Below the pieces are notes generated by a model. That model saw only the letters and a program-made list of their open reading frames with translations. It did not search any database and was not told the DNA's origin. DNA of 64,000 nt, taken from positions 103,245,263-103,309,262 of the forward strand of contig JARDYH010000007.1 in assembly GCA_029215795.1 (NCBI GenBank), written 5' to 3'. Of the stretch, positions 1 through 12,166 are shown piece after piece (position 1 is the stretch's first letter; every line of letters starts with the position of its first letter). The position numbers were made by a program, and so were the translations under genes. The DNA is from Anniella stebbinsi. Its lineage: Eukaryota > Chordata > Lepidosauria > Squamata > Anniellidae.

Positions 1-1369
1 GAGGGAGGGGGATGAGGGGAGCTGCTCAAAAAGGCTTTGCACATGTGTTTTTCCCCTCCTAATTTGGGCAATGTAGACAGTTGCCCATGTGAGAATTTAG
101 AGGGCCTCACTAAAATGTTTTTAGAAATCAAGGTTCTAAAATTTGAAGCTTTTTATTGTGACCTTAATGCAAATTGGCCACATAATATATTAAAACATAC
201 ATGGCTGGATCTAGGATATGTCTTCCATGGACAGAATTTTGCATCAAAATGGCTGCCTGCCTGTCATGCTATCCATGACACCTGGTGTTGTTGCAGTGAA
301 AATTGGGGTGTGTAACAAGTGGCAGAAAGAGAAGCTAAGAACAAGATTTTGCATCCGAGCCTTATCCTGTCTCCAATGAAGTTTTGAATCCAACATCTCA
401 GTCTGCCGTTTCGTCTCATGACCCAATTCCATCCATCCAAACATCCCCCCCCCATTCTCTCCTACTTTAGGATTTATTTTTGCATGCTGTTTCTTGGATC
501 TTCATCTGCTAAGCCTTTTGTTTTGTCAAGTTCATTTAAAAATGCTTCTTGAAGATGCTTTGTGTTAGGTCAAATGTTTGTGGAAGTGGGCAGGATTGGG
601 GCATCACTTAGAGCAGGGGCTGGGAATCTTTTTGGGTCCACAGGACATGTGTCCTTTTCTATCAAGACCCTGGGTGCATTTGTCCTTTTTTCCAGCACTC
701 ACCTGCTGCCATGCTACTTCCCCACCTGCTGTCGCCCACCACTTCTCCCCCGCTGCCGCCGCTGCCATTTGCTTGTGCATGCACCCATCCACCTACTAAT
801 TGCAACCTCCACTGCGTGTGCTGCACACGCTGCTGCTTCTGTTCACCCGAGAGCGAGGAAGCAGGAACTCAGCAAACTGGAAGAGAAGTCTGCAGACTTC
901 CTGCTTCCTGCTGCAGAGGTGAGCATCAAGTAAGCAGCGGTGGGGAGGGGGGGGGGAAGGATGATGGGGAAGGCAGAGGGGCCATGACGGGCATACTCAG
1001 GGGTCCTGGTGGGTACCACTTGCCAACCCCTGATTTAGAGCCTTGATTCACTAGTCTGCATTCCCAGGAAGCCCCCCACCCCATGCCCACTGTGTTTGCA
1101 CAGGACTGTTCAGTTCTTTATTAGAATAAAGATGCTGCATTCTATTTGCTTATATATTTTTAATGAAGATAAGCTGCAAAGATGGGTAAGTCTCTTGGAG
1201 ATAGGTGGATGGATTGAAACTTTTGGAAGAGCTTAAGAGCAGGGCACTAGAGAGGCCAGAAACCCTACAGCGAAGTAAAGATTACATAGTGAGCCTATAC
1301 AAGGTTAATGATGGCAAATTGCTATGGAGATACTAACTTGTCTTTCTGTGCTCTTATACCCTTCACCAG
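1..1369 (+). other. ING4: ING4 intron sequence at left window edge
   Basis: This is intron upstream of the first visible ING4 exon. The exon expected before it, encoding the first half of the PHD finger, was not found here and probably lies off the left edge. The only structured item recognised is the hAT-like element at 614-1032. The open frames in this stretch are low-complexity and GC-rich with no family resemblance. Confidence 0.6.
606..1040. mobile_element. Non-autonomous hAT-like element with near-perfect 8-bp TSD
   Basis: The element runs from 614 (CAGGGGCTGGG) to 1032 (CCAACCCCTG). Its ends are imperfect inverted repeats of the hAT type (CAGGGG...). The flanks ACTTAGAG (606-613) and ATTTAGAG (1033-1040) match at 7 of 8 bases, which is the 8-bp duplication expected of hAT transposition. 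The 419-bp interior is GC-rich and has no transposase. It lies in an ING4 intron. Confidence 0.65.
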
Positions 1370-1431
1370 TGCTCCATTGAGTGGTTCCATTTTGCTTGTG
1401 TGGGTTTGACGACAAAACCAAGAGGGAAATG
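1370..1431 (+). CDS. ING4: ING4 penultimate coding exon (PHD finger part)
   Basis: The exon encodes [20 protein letters not shown] plus two bases of a Trp codon. It is preceded by a pyrimidine-rich acceptor (cttcaccag) and followed by a strong donor (gtgagt). This is the second half of the ING-family PHD finger, with the Cys, His and Cys zinc ligands visible in [13 protein letters not shown]4 reads H3K4me3 through this finger and brings the HBO1 acetyltransferase complex to chromatin. The exon starts in phase 0 and ends in phase 2, and it joins exactly to the exon at 3344 to rebuild the Trp of the WFCPRC motif. The match to human ING4 is essentially complete over this stretch, so the call is firm. 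It could be confused only with ING5, and the ACRBP neighbour argues for ING4. Confidence 0.95.
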
Positions 1432-3343
1432 GTGAGTGACTCTCTACAGTCCCTTACAGATTCCTTTGCTCAGCCCACTGTTTTGTGGGAGACTTGAGAT
1501 ACTGAAATTTTGGACCCTGGTGATGCAAAATCTTGATTTGGAATAGCTGTTAGGTCAGGGGTGGGCAACGTATGGACTGCATGCAGCCCACTGCGGCTCC
1601 TACCTGGCCCTTGCCACTACCACCTCCGAAATCCCAGCAATTACCAGCTGTTTGGCGGACTGTTGGGAACGCCATTCTGGGAAACAAGCTGCATGCTCCC
1701 TGTGTGCCTTGTTTCCTGACAGAATTGCTGAGATTTCAGTGGTGGCTGCCACTGAAGTTCGGTGGGGGGTAATGCAGTCCCCCAAGCTCTGGACGTTGCC
1801 TGTCCCTGCATGAATTAATACACAGGTGGATGACCTTCTATTGTAAACTTTGCTGTGGTACCCAGAGCATTATAGGTTTTGCTCTCCCAACATTTTACCA
1901 AAGTGCTGCAGCTGACATTTCCTCCTCAGAGTAAGTGGCAGCTATTCGCTTATGTGGGAAAAAGTAACGGGGTGCATTTGGTGACACACTTGGGGGTGTG
2001 TATGTTTGGCATGGCCATTGAGAACCATTCCTGTTCTTATCTGTGTTTCTCTTCCACTGGGGGTTGCTAGCATGGTGCCCGTGGGGCTCCTATGCCCCCC
2101 TAGACACTTTTCTTGGCGCCCACCAAGGTGCCCTAACCCATACAGTTTTTTAAAAAAAATTACATGTATTCTTACCAGGGGCTGGGATTGCTGTGAAATA
2201 AATTTGTTAGTATTGAAAACTGTGGGTTCAATGGAGTTGTTTAGTTTGTTGGGACTCAGACTCCACCTCTGCCTTGTACTCAGTCTTTTGGGCAAATTGC
2301 TTGTCCATTGCTACACCTCCCATGGCAGCCATTTTGTGGCAATGCCCAGGAGTACCTAAAATTGCCAAATGTGCCCATGGCCCAAAAGGTTGCCTGGACT
2401 TAGTATTGCCCCATTCCAGGAGCTGTTTTTTTTTGTTCACTCTGGAGTTTGACACTATGGTCAAGTTCGGACAATCAAATCTTGTCTTAATAAGACACAG
2501 TTAACCATAGCTTTGCTTTACATCTAAACTGGGAAATTATTATTAATGGCTTCCAAACAAGTGGGATTTATAGATGCTAACTTTAAACCAGGACTTCATA
2601 TTATGGCTTATTTAGAAGCCATCAACCATATCTCTCTGGTTAGGATGTGCAGTATATTGTCAAGGCTTTAGAAGTCTGTATGGCTGGAGTCCTGCAGTGA
2701 ATGTTGGAATTTCACTTTCTGGTGCTATACTTGGTGACTTTTTCAGATTTCTGAGATTTTTTCCCTTCCTTATGAAGGGAAGAAAACCTTTTTGGGCTTT
2801 CCCATCTACACACAAGCTTAAATGATGGCAATTTATGTCTTGCAAAGGCGTAGGCCCAGAGAGAGTTTGTTTTGCTAGGCAGAGGCTTTATTCTCACCCT
2901 CTAGCTTTATTTTCCTTTACAGATAAGCCTCTTGCTTCCAAATGCTCCATGCAACCCACCCAATCTTCTGCCACAGATGTCTCACAGATGTCTTAACAAG
3001 ATACATATTCTAAGGAAATATGAAGCTTAAATAAAGTCAGGCTGAGATATTTCAGTATGGGAGGTGGAGCAGCTGTACAAAAGCATAGTGGGTGGATGAT
3101 GCTCCATTGGTCAGACATGACTGTCTCCTATTATTAGTGGCACCCAAAATATGAATTGTTGTCTCACCTTGGTACATGGCTAGGCCATTTTTTTGTGTAT
3201 AAATGTGCTCTGTTTGCAGCGTATGCTCAAGTTATATTTCTTGGTTTTCTATTTGCAGAATTGAGTATTCTTAAAATACAATTCTGGATGCCTTTTTTTC
3301 AAGTAGCATTTATCCCCCTATTTGTCTTGACTTCCCGATACAG
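1432..3343 (+). other. ING4: Last intron of ING4
   Basis: GT-AG intron joining the two PHD-finger exons. It contains the hAT-like element at 1556-1808 and a block at about 2460-2660 with the aaccatag/ggttta words typical of small squamate hAT derivatives. No further exon was recognised. Confidence 0.8.
1556..1808. mobile_element. hAT-like short element
   Basis: The ends CAGGGGTGGGCAACGT (left) and the reverse complement of ACGTTGCCTGTCCCTG (right) form a 16-bp inverted repeat with a few mismatches. This terminal type is common in hAT-derived repeats. No target-site duplication is visible in the immediate flanks, so the copy is probably old. There is no coding capacity. Confidence 0.5.
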
Positions 3344-3383
3344 GTTCTGCCCTCGCTGTTCCCAGGAGAGGAAGAAGAAATAA
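3344..3383 (+). CDS. ING4: ING4 terminal coding exon
   Basis: After the acceptor cccgatacag the exon reads G|TTC TGC CCT CGC TGT, giving FCPRCSQERKKK and then TAA at 3381-3383. Joined to the exon ending at 1431 this yields the ING4 C-terminus WFCPRCSQERKKK. It supplies the last two Cys ligands of the PHD zinc finger and the basic tail. The Trp that lines the H3K4me3 pocket in this family lies in the WFHFAC segment of the previous exon. The exon is very short, as in mammals. The reading frame visible upstream of 3344 is intronic. Confidence 0.95.
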
Positions 3384-4060
3384 AATGTGTGTCTTCTGAG
3401 GTCCAGATGCTTGCCAGAACACCGAAATCTGTCCCTGGGCTTCATTACTCCTCTCCCAGTTCTTGGGACCTCATAGTTAGGGGGTCTCACCCTGGGTGAG
3501 CAGAGCTACCTGTGAATGGTTTGTATCCATATGATGGTTCCCGTGTGTACTGAAACATTCACTGCTTGCCGTTGAGAGGGAGAGGGAGTAAGCCCTCTTC
3601 TTCCCTACAGACCTTTGCTCTCTATAGGTTTCAAAGCCTGTATCACCTTAAAGAAACCCAGACTTATTGGTGAGAGAAGGAATGATATCTGAATAACTAA
3701 TAGAAGAAACAAAATCTGCCCTCCAGATTTCCTCGTTTGTATCCCAGAAGAGGGGCAATCAGGGCAGTCCTTTGTCCAGTAACTGATTTCAGAAGAATGG
3801 CCTTTTATTCCTTCTATTCCCTCACAACATTCCATTTTTCAAAGGGAGAGGAACCATTTAGAGCCAGCTGGAACGTGCCTCATTTTCCTCCTGGGGGAAG
3901 CCCTCAGCAAGGTGAGCTTTCCTCTCTGCCTCCTGACAGACGTGTTTGTGGATTTTGTAACAGAGGCCAGCCAGGTTCCATTCCTCTCTTGGTGGTGCTT
4001 GTTTTGGGGGGAACCCCACGTTGTAAATTATGGCATTAAATAAAGTCAATTCAACAAAGT
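3384..4060 (+). other. ING4: ING4 3' UTR
   Basis: This sequence follows the ING4 stop codon and runs to a polyadenylation signal at 4039-4044. Its length of about 650 bases is reasonable for ING4. The interior holds no repeat that I recognise. The end point is inferred from the AATAAA hexamer, because the cleavage site itself cannot be seen. Confidence 0.65.
4039..4044 (+). terminator. ING4: Polyadenylation signal AATAAA, probable ING4 end
   Basis: The canonical hexamer AATAAA lies in ATTAAATAAAGTC, about 655 bases after the ING4 stop. The next 20-30 bases contain a T/G-rich stretch (aaagtttggag) that could act as the downstream element. Confidence 0.6.
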
Positions 4061-4644
4061 TTGGAGTAATTTCAGTTTTGAGTAGAGGGTGGGATTAACT
4101 GGTTGCCACCAGTTCTTCTAGGTTTCATGTTTCAGAACTTCAATTTGTCATTAAGCATTCATAAGTATTACCTGTGTTGATTTATTTCTGTAAATATGCC
4201 TGTACACTTTCCTGACACCATGTGGGAAAGCTACCAGAATAAGAGTCTAAGGGGGGACAAGGGGGCAGTGGAAGGAAAAAAGTAAGTAGTTAGGAGCAAA
4301 TTAATGGGTTTGGCAGGATCCCATTAGGCAACACAAAACTAGAAGTTATGTAGCAGGAGGGACCTGGATAATTATTGGATGTGAAGGAACTGATGTATGT
4401 TGAATGCTTTTTCTGAACTTCCACCACTGAAAACAAGCTCTATACATTTTATGTTTATTTGTTTTTAAAAGTTCTATACAGTCAATCATTGATTCCTGGC
4501 TGGTGTGCAGCATATTAAAACAAATAAAATACAACAAGAAATAGTATAACAGACAGCATAAAACAATTGTAGGCAGGCTTTACAAAAGTACTTAAAAGAT
4601 CTGGGAATTTTTTTTAAAAAAGCCTTTGCCTAATGCCTAAAAGA

Positions 4645-5032
4645 GCGGGGTGGAATCCAGCAGGGCGCTCATGCCTCTGCCGGTTCCCTTATGCCTCTGC
4701 CGATTCCTTTCTACAAGTGTGACCCACCACTTGTGCAAGGAGGAAGATTTAGCACTTCCCAGCAACTGGAAAAGAGTAAAAATGTTCTGTTCTGGAACAG
4801 GGCAGGTCAGTGGAGCTCACATAAGGGAGCTCCACCAACCTACCCCATTCGAGAAACAAGCATTTCCACTCATTTCAGGCCTTCACTTGGGAAACACTTA
4901 ATCACTGTTACGTAAACAGTGGGTCCTACTGGCACAATGGATTCTGCAGGACACACTACTTGTGCAATGATCAGCGGGGCGCAAGAGAATTGGTGGAGGC
5001 ATAAGTGCCCTGTTGGATTCTGCCCAAGGCAA
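4645..5032. repeat. Inverted-repeat (MITE-like) element
   Basis: The left part (ggaatccagcagggcgctca at about 4651, then atgcctctgcc repeated) is mirrored by the right part near 4990-5030 (aggcataagtgccctgttgg). The arms also share acttgtgcaa words. A related copy with the tctggaacggggcagg core lies at about 15790-16045. It is non-coding; the family and exact ends are not determined. Confidence 0.45.
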
Positions 5033-5439
5033 GCACCAGGCGAACTAGCTATCAATCCACCTTGCTTCTGAAGGCAGGGCACTCGAAGGGGAGAGCATTG
5101 GCAGATGAACATAGTGTATTGCCAGACTGAAGTGAGAGTAATTGTTTCTGTAGATAGCTGGGTCCTAAGCTTTGCAGAACTTTATAGGTAACCACCATCA
5201 CCTTGAATTGGGTTTGGAGACCAATTGACAACCACTGGAACTCTTTTCTACATATGCAGCGTGGAGCTGGAATTTAAATGGAATTGATGACAATGATAAT
5301 GGTGGAGAAGATGATGAGCAATGTCTACCTGTGTCATCAACCATTTACCCTACCAAACTGTTTTAACTATCCATAATAAGCTTTTGTTTTACTGTCATTG
5401 GATGATGTTCAGAGGATAACTGTGTTGTCTTCTCTCAGC

Positions 5440-5550
5440 AAAAACATCAAAGAGTCATGTAGCACCTTAAAGACTAATACATTTATTCTGGCATCAGTTT
5501 TTATGTTCTATAGCCCATTTCATCAGATGCATGGCGTTTTACGGGGGGAG
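5440..5550 (+). repeat. SINE-like fragment (caccttaaagactaa family)
   Basis: The segment contains caccttaaagactaatacat and then catttcatcagatgcatggc, words of a repeat that is widespread in reptile genomes. Related copies are at 6110-6250 (reverse) and 15546-15670. The 15546 copy also has the upstream gagtagccatgttaatctgt block. Confidence 0.6.
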
Positions 5551-6109
5551 GAATCAGATTATATACAATATTGTGTGTGAGAGAGAGATTGTAAACGCTG
5601 AAATCATTTTATTACAAGGCCTAATGTCATTTTATTACAGAATCTAATGTCGCCCACAACAATGGGGGTTCATTCTCACACTCATCATCTAATGTGCTAT
5701 ATGCTGCACTCTACATGGGGCCAGCAAGGTAGTCTCTATGGAAAACTAATAGACTCAAATGTTTACATCAGAAATAGCAATATTAAAAAACCAGTGGGGA
5801 ACACTTCAGCCTCCCAGGATACTCTTCTGTCGTTGACCTTACAGTTGCCATTGTTGAGCAAAGAAATTTACAAAGGGAGATTAGAGCAAGAAACTGCTGA
5901 ATTAGAATTTGATCTGTTGATTAATTCTATTGCCAGAAGCTTGAACTGGGATAAAGGATTTTCATCATACTGCCAGTGTTAATTGTGCCAGGATATTTGC
6001 GTAATCAGCAGCAACTCTACTGTGAATTACCACTGTTAACCATGTGATTGTCACTGTCAGTTCTTTCTACATTTAATTTTCTTCTGACCTCACTGTTTAC
6101 AATTCTTTC

Positions 6110-6250
6110 CACCCTATGTACTGTGTATAAACCTGAAATGTTTTCTGTAACACTCCATGCATCTGATGGAGTGGGTTATAGGCCACAAAAAGCTCTGCCA
6201 GAATACATTTGTTAGTCTTTAAAGTGTTGCAAGGCTTTGCATCCAATTGC
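6110..6250 (-). repeat. SINE-like fragment (caccttaaagactaa family), reverse
   Basis: Read on the minus strand this gives the ttaaagactaacaaatgtat and actccatcagatgcatggag words of the same family as 5440-5550. The two copies face each other about 600 bp apart. There is no coding content. Confidence 0.55.
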
Positions 6251-8074
6251 AGCGAAAACAACAAAGTGTGTGGACTGTCTGGAGGCGCACAGAAGTTAAT
6301 GTATTGGTGTTTCAAGTAGGGGCAAGGATGTTGAATGCAAATGATTCAAATGCCTCTGTGTAGCCACTCAAACAGCCAGCGTTCATGTCGTTCATGTAAT
6401 TTAACTTATTGATAAATAGCAAAGATGGTACAAAGCAATCTCCTGGCTGTTACTTTACTCTGAGTGATGCTCTTTTATGTATTTCCAGTTAAAATTTATA
6501 TGTGGAAAGTGACCTAATAGAAGGCATCCACAATCAGTAAAGAATGTGCAAACGTGTGATAAACCCTAACTGGTGAAAAACAGATGAACTAAACATGTTT
6601 TCTTGAGATAAAGATTAGAACTTTACAATGCCAAAATCTATGTACAATAGTAAAACTTCTCTTCCCCCATGCCCCTTTGTCCCTCGATGGGGCTTGCACA
6701 GGAGATTTCCCCAATAGACTGTGCCTCATTAGTCAGAGCTGTCTGCTACCATAATGGCAGCTGAAACCCAGTTCCTGAGAGAGGTCTACCTTGCCTCCCC
6801 TATATGTGTGTGCACACACCACTTCCACCCAGCTCTTCGTAGCCCTCCCCGGTGGACTCTTCTCCTTCTTGCTCTCCTGCAATGGCTCCAACTGTGAGGT
6901 CATTGTGTTCTCATTCCAACAGCTTCTGGCTGTGTCAGCCTTTGAAATGGGGTGGTGTGTTGGTGGGACGTGGGGGGGACTGACGTGAAGCAGACAAAAT
7001 GGCAATGCTGAGGCTCAAGTCTCCACCATGGGCCTTTCTGGTGGGTGAGTGGCTGACATGTCCGTATTCCAAGAGCAGTTTGGCCAGATTGCTGCTTGCT
7101 AATCACGTTTGACTTTGCCCCACAAGGCCTATAACTGTCATTGCCCCGGCTGCCTTGGCTGTGCGTTGTAGGCCTGTGCTGCTCATTCAACAGCTCCCGT
7201 TAATGGGGGTGTCCCAAACATAAAGCCCAGAGAGCCTCATGAGGCTGTTTTAGGGCTTCCCAATATGGCCCACTGATCTGGTCCCTACTGCACTTCCCAC
7301 ATTGTTAAACCATCTTTAGAGGAGGAGGAGGAGTACTCTTAGTAGTTGGGCAAAGGGACCAACTTTCACAAGACACTACAAGTTGGAAGCTGAACTGATA
7401 TTTTTGGTCCAAAATTATAGGTATGACTCCTAGATAATTTCTGAGCTGAGGAATTTGCCCCTCCAAGTCATTTTACTTTGACATACCTGTATTACTGTTG
7501 CTGACAAAATTTCTGCTGCCTTTTGAGTTGAAGAGCCTGGCGAATGGCTTCCCCTCCTTTCCCAGTTATAAGACTGCCATCTGATAGAGACACTCCAGCT
7601 TTAGCACCTGCCTGGCAGTCAAAAATTCAATAGGTGCAGCTCCCACTACCCCACCATTCCTGTATCTCTGTATCTGTTAAAGATTTGTTCCTTTAATTTG
7701 TGCCTGGTATGGGGCAGACATTTGAAGGGAAATTTGAAATCATCTTGATATTTCTTTCATAGTGAACAGTGAAATTATGTTAAGTCTGTTATAGGAATAT
7801 TTAGTTGGTCATTTTTAGGTTTGATCAGTAAGTCAGTATAACATGTATTAAAAACCTTTCTGGGCATTTTTTCATTGATTTCAGAATGTTCAGAAATGTT
7901 ACATCTGTTTTGGACAATAGGTGGACCTCTTCTACTTTATAGGGAAACTTTCTGGTTGCTCAGTTGGAGGAACAGATTTCAACAGAATTTGCAACCTAGG
8001 TTATTGCAAGGAAATCTGCAGCTGGTAACCCTTTACCCATGTTACTATTGGAATGCCAAATTTTGCAGAAGTAG

Positions 8075-8165
8075 ACCAACAGAGCAATCCTTTGCATATT
8101 TACTCAGAGTGGGATGCTCCATGGGATTTACCCCCAGGAAAGTGTGCATAGGATTACAGCCTGAA
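8075..8165 (+). repeat. Short interspersed repeat fragment
   Basis: The words gagcaatcctttgcatattt, actcagagtgggatgctcca and gcataggattacagcctg match the style of a short repeat ('gcaatcctatgcac ... tactcagaagtaa') common in squamates. A related copy is at about 60845-60945. Recognition is from memory of the word pattern only. Confidence 0.4.
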
Positions 8166-8423
8166 AATCAGAAAAAGGACTTCTAGCGCCCCACTTCTAT
8201 TTCCTATTCCATGAAGCCATCTGCAATTGGGAAGGACATTTTCTGGAAGCCATAGTTTTTGCTATAGTATTGGCATTGGCATTTAAGACCAATGCTTTTC
8301 AAAAGATCCATTGATCTGAGTGCAGTTGTTAACAGCCATCAGTTGTTGCTAAATACCCTGTTCACATAGTGTGTGTTTTTCCCTGATTAATATGTTTGCT
8401 TCCTTGTGCTACTTTTCCTTCAG

Positions 8424-8636
8424 GGTTCCCAATCTTTCTGACACAGTCGATCCCAAGTGCTTTGTCCTCACCCCCAGGCAGCCCCCTCACAGAGGATGAG
8501 TATAAAGTCTTTTTCTCTTCCCTGAGGCCCACATGGAAGGCGAGCCTGGTGTGTCAGATCCGACGTAGCAAGGGTTGCCACGATCTTAAAATCATACGGC
8601 TGGATCAGTATGAGAATCATGGCCAGATCCCAGAGG
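8424..8636 (+). CDS. ACRBP: ACRBP exon (N-terminal Cys-rich region)
   Basis: The exon encodes GSPLTEDEYKVFFSSLRPTW, then KASLVCQIRRSKGCHD and LDQYENHGQIPEG. This is collinear with human [20 protein letters not shown] and LDQYENHGLVPDG. It ends in phase 1 at G|gtatgt. Two acceptors in the same phase are possible: ttccttcag ending at 8423, and cacccccag ending at 8477. The second gives an exon (8478-8636) that starts at the conserved Gly-Ser-Pro-Leu; the first adds 18 less conserved residues. No start Met or signal peptide is present in frame, so an upstream exon is needed. Confidence 0.88.
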
Positions 8637-9097
8637 GTATGTGCAGATCACTGGTGCGTGCTTCAGATTCCCTCCAGCACCCTTTTGTGGTGAGAGACTC
8701 TGGTTGCACTTTGTTTCTTATATATGTGTGTATATAATCTCATACTCTTTCTGTGGAAGGTCAAAGTCCCAAAATGTCTGTGTAGGTCTTCCAACTTTTC
8801 AGACCCAGAGCCCCCTTTAACACCAACTTTGAAAACTGGACCCACTTTTGATTGCCCCCCTTCCCCCCCTTCCTCTGTCTTCCTTGGGTCATATAAACAC
8901 TGCAGACATACTGGTTTTACAGCAATTTATTTTCTCTAAGGAACCCGTGGAACTTTAGTTCTGCAGGGTAGGGTGAAGAGCTTGCAAACAAAGAAAATTT
9001 AGCACCTCTACCAAACTACAGTTCCCAAGAGTTGCGTGAATAGGTTACTGTGATAGCTCAGCTAGTACAGAGAGCTTACCCCAAACACCCACAGTGT

Positions 9098-9412
9098 CCC
9101 TTACCCGGGTGGCGTCGAGTAATCCTGACACCAAGGAGGGAGTGTGGGGTTTCTAGCAGTCATCCAGGTACCAGAGGGGGCCCCCATCTTCCTGGTTTTC
9201 CGCCAGGACTGCCCCCCAGATCGGCCACGGGGTGAGGTCAGAAGGTGAAAAAGCCGTACTGACCTTGCATCCACCAAAAAAGTCAGGGTAAGTCCCTGAC
9301 TTTTTTGCTGTGCAGCTTCGTGGGAAAGCCCTGTGGTAGCTGCAAATCTGTGGCTGCGTCATATAACTGACGCAGCACAGATTTGCAGTCACCGCGGGGC
9401 TTTGGCCATGTA
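9098..9412. mobile_element. Hairpin-rich short element, family D copy 1
   Basis: This copy has the tandem motif agtcagggtaagtccctgac and a hairpin around the words ctgtggctgcgtcatataac and tgacgcagcacagatttgca. The same arrangement recurs at 13537-13870 and 56165-56560, with a related element at 49100-49310. It has no open frame of interest and lies in ACRBP intron sequence. The terminal bases were not fixed. Confidence 0.55.
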
Positions 9413-9739
9413 TAGTCAGCCTCCAGAACTGCTCTAAAAATGTGCAAAGCTTGCCAGTAGATTGTGTCCCTTTGTTCTTTGACTGCCAGCACTGTAACTA
9501 TTTCCCATATTTATATCCATCAACAGGCACAGACACAGCAGGAATGGATTCAGATCTTTATTAGTCTGCAATAATACATTTTGCAATTTGTAATGTGTGT
9601 GTATTATGGAAATAAAATATACAATTATTACAATGTAATAGTCCTCCTTCTGGGTTTAAGGGAATTGTTTTTGAAGTTAACATTTCAAAACTGTGTCTGG
9701 TACTTTTTCCCCTTCCCATGGTACATCTTCTGCTTCCAG

Positions 9740-9834
9740 GCCCCATCTGTGCTGATCTTCCTGAGGTCCAGCCTTTCGAGACCTTTTGTCTATTTGCACA
9801 GTTTCGATGTTTAAATCAAAAGTTCTACACCAAG
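9740..9834 (+). CDS. ACRBP: ACRBP exon (PICADLPEVQPFETFC)
   Basis: The acceptor is tgcttccag. The first two bases GC complete a Gly codon left by the previous exon. The exon reads PICADLPEVQPFETFCLFAQ, then FRCLNQKFYTK, and ends in phase 0 at AAG|gtgagg. Human ACRBP has [20 protein letters not shown] and YRCSNHVYYAK here, with all three Cys conserved. The Cys pattern is likely structural (disulfides in the acrosomal lumen), which is an inference. Confidence 0.93.
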
Positions 9835-12135
9835 GTGAGGAGAAGAGAGTTACGAGAGTGTCAGGCAATATCCAAATTAGAGAGATGCCGGGGAGGGGGG
9901 GGCTGCCCCCCTTAGCCTGTCTTTAGGAGGCGATGGGGGAATGCTTTGGCTAAAAGTAGGGGGAGTCAAGGAGTGAGGCTTGTGGATTTCGTTAAGGATC
10001 TCTCATAATTTACCTTCCCCCCACCCATCATTGGCACACGGCAGGAGGGTCAATCCAAAGGCACAGCCAGACAAAGGACCAAGGTCTGAGCTAAGAAGTC
10101 AAATGAGAGCTCAACTAAGAATTCAGGCAGGAAGTGGGCAGAAAGGCAGGCAAGCAGAGTTGCCTGGAGAAAACTAGGGTACTTTCAGATGAGGCTTTTA
10201 ATTGTACCATTGTCCTGCCTCATTCATGGAATGTTATGTCTAGATGATGCTGTCCTTAAATTGTTTTGGTGTGGGTGGGGGGGGGGATGGAATAGCTGCA
10301 CAAAAAGCCTTCTGAATGTTAGCACTTAGGTCCCCTCCCTCTGGAGGCACCCCTAGAGTGCAAGGTAAACCAGGGCAGAATCTGTCGCCTAGGCAAGCAC
10401 CCAGTGGGCAGACCAAGGGGTGGTGTCATCCCGAGACCTGAGAGAATGGCCCTGTCTTACTCTTCCTCCATTTTGCAGCCCTGAGTGGCTCATCACAGGG
10501 GCCCCCAGCGCACAGACCAGGAGACAGACCCCTGCCGGATGTACCAGATTGGCATGTATTCAGGAGCCAGTGGCATGAGAACCGTCAGGGTGTTACCATT
10601 GTTATGGGTGTTATATTCTCTTAGGAGTGGATTGTCATTGCAGAGTTTGTAAAGTGTGCATGACTAGCGATTCAGTAACAGGAGAGCTAGATTGACAAAC
10701 TTTGCTTTGGGATTTTCAGATATAATCAGATTTTTAAAAATAAGAAATATTGAGGCTTTCCAACTGAACAAAATTGAAAAGCATTTTTGGAATGTTTTAC
10801 GTTACAATGGAGGGTTGATATGATGACAATCTTGCATAGGCAACTTTTAAAAACACCACTACCACCACCACTAGTCTCCTAGTGGTCCACAAATGTATTT
10901 TAAATTTACAAAGCAAGATTGCGTATTCAGGATCTTATGCAGTGAAAGCACAATGAGCTCTTTTTTTAAGAATGTAAAGAGTGACTTCCTGGATCAGACT
11001 AAGTCCCAGCAACCAGCAGACACTAGAAGCTCCACTAGAATTGGCCAGTGGTCCAGCAGCGGACCATGATCTACCCCTGTTATGATGTATTAGGTCATCC
11101 TCCATTAATAGCTGAATGAATAAGAAGTAGGGAGGCCAGGGTGTGTTTTCCCCCTATTATAATCTTGCTTTTGTAGTTATTGTATCAATAGATGATGTAA
11201 AATCAATAAGTTGCTAATTAAAATACACATGGGGAGCATATTGTTTCAAAGTTCCTTATACCCCACATGCAGTGTTTGAATGCCAGCACCAACAGTGCCA
11301 AGGGTGTGCAGTGCTGACAGTAAGGCACACTGGGAATTGCACACATGGTAAGGAGCTTTTGAATGTTACACTCCTATCTGTAGCTGGACATGTGACAGGA
11401 CACCTGTGATGACTACCTTTCCACAGGCACACTGTGGTTGGTTCACAAGCAGCTATCCTGAGGCAGGTGTAGCCTCCAGGTGCTGATGTTGTTTGATACC
11501 TATCCCTCTCCTGGCTTCCCTAGAGAATACACACAGGTTGATTTACTTAAAACCGGTGACAGATTATCTCCCTCCATCTCACCCAAGCATTTACTTAAGT
11601 GAGGTCATTTGAGAGGGATTATTGGTCTTGATGTGCACATTCACCCTCCTTATGCCATTATTAAGCAGGTTTTGAACATTCCATATTGTTTCAAACACGT
11701 GCCTTTTTAAAAAAAAGGTCATAATGGGATATTCAGAATTTGATTGGCCCCATGGGAACTGATGCCTCTTTCAAATCTTTAAAAAATAATATTTTTTTCT
11801 CCAACCTAAGAGAGGGAAAGCTTTAATTCCCCACCCCCTACAAGCCAGACATGCAATTCAAAAGAATTAGGAGTGGGCTCTACAATACAGGACAGCCTGT
11901 TCTGTGGGTAGCTGCAATGGGGAAGAGACCCTTTGGCTGGTTATATGTGAAGAAGGGAAATTATCTCATAAAAACCCACAACAAAATAAAGGGGGTACTC
12001 TGGGATCCCAGTTGGAGGTGATACCAGGCAATAGACTAGAGGTGATGAGCTGGAGGCAGTTGTATTTGTGGGAGAGGAGGGCAGGGTGTGTGATTCCCCA
12101 GAGAGCTTCGGCTATGGGGCGGTATAAAAATGCAA

Positions 12136-12166
<31 letters not shown>

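Larger units (their letters stand above)
4061..8423. other. ING4-ACRBP intergenic region and possible ACRBP 5' part
   Basis: No exon was recognised. It contains an inverted-repeat element (about 4645-5032), SINE-like fragments (5440-5550 and 6110-6250) and a fragment resembling a common reptile repeat (8075-8165). The missing first ACRBP exon (signal peptide) should lie here, but no ATG followed by a hydrophobic stretch and a phase-1 donor could be assigned with confidence. Confidence 0.5.

Noticed and set aside
3156..3343. Hydrophobic N-terminal part of the frame that ends in the ING4 tail
   Set aside because: It is intronic: the real exon begins at 3344 after a clear acceptor and joins the PHD exon at 1431.
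8392..8423. ATG just upstream of the first visible ACRBP exon as the start codon
   Set aside because: It is out of frame with the exon, and no hydrophobic signal peptide follows.
9050..9095. tRNA-like A-box words (gatagctcagctagtacagag)
   Set aside because: No matching B box, no cloverleaf and no CCA-proximal stem. At most it is a decayed tRNA-derived repeat.
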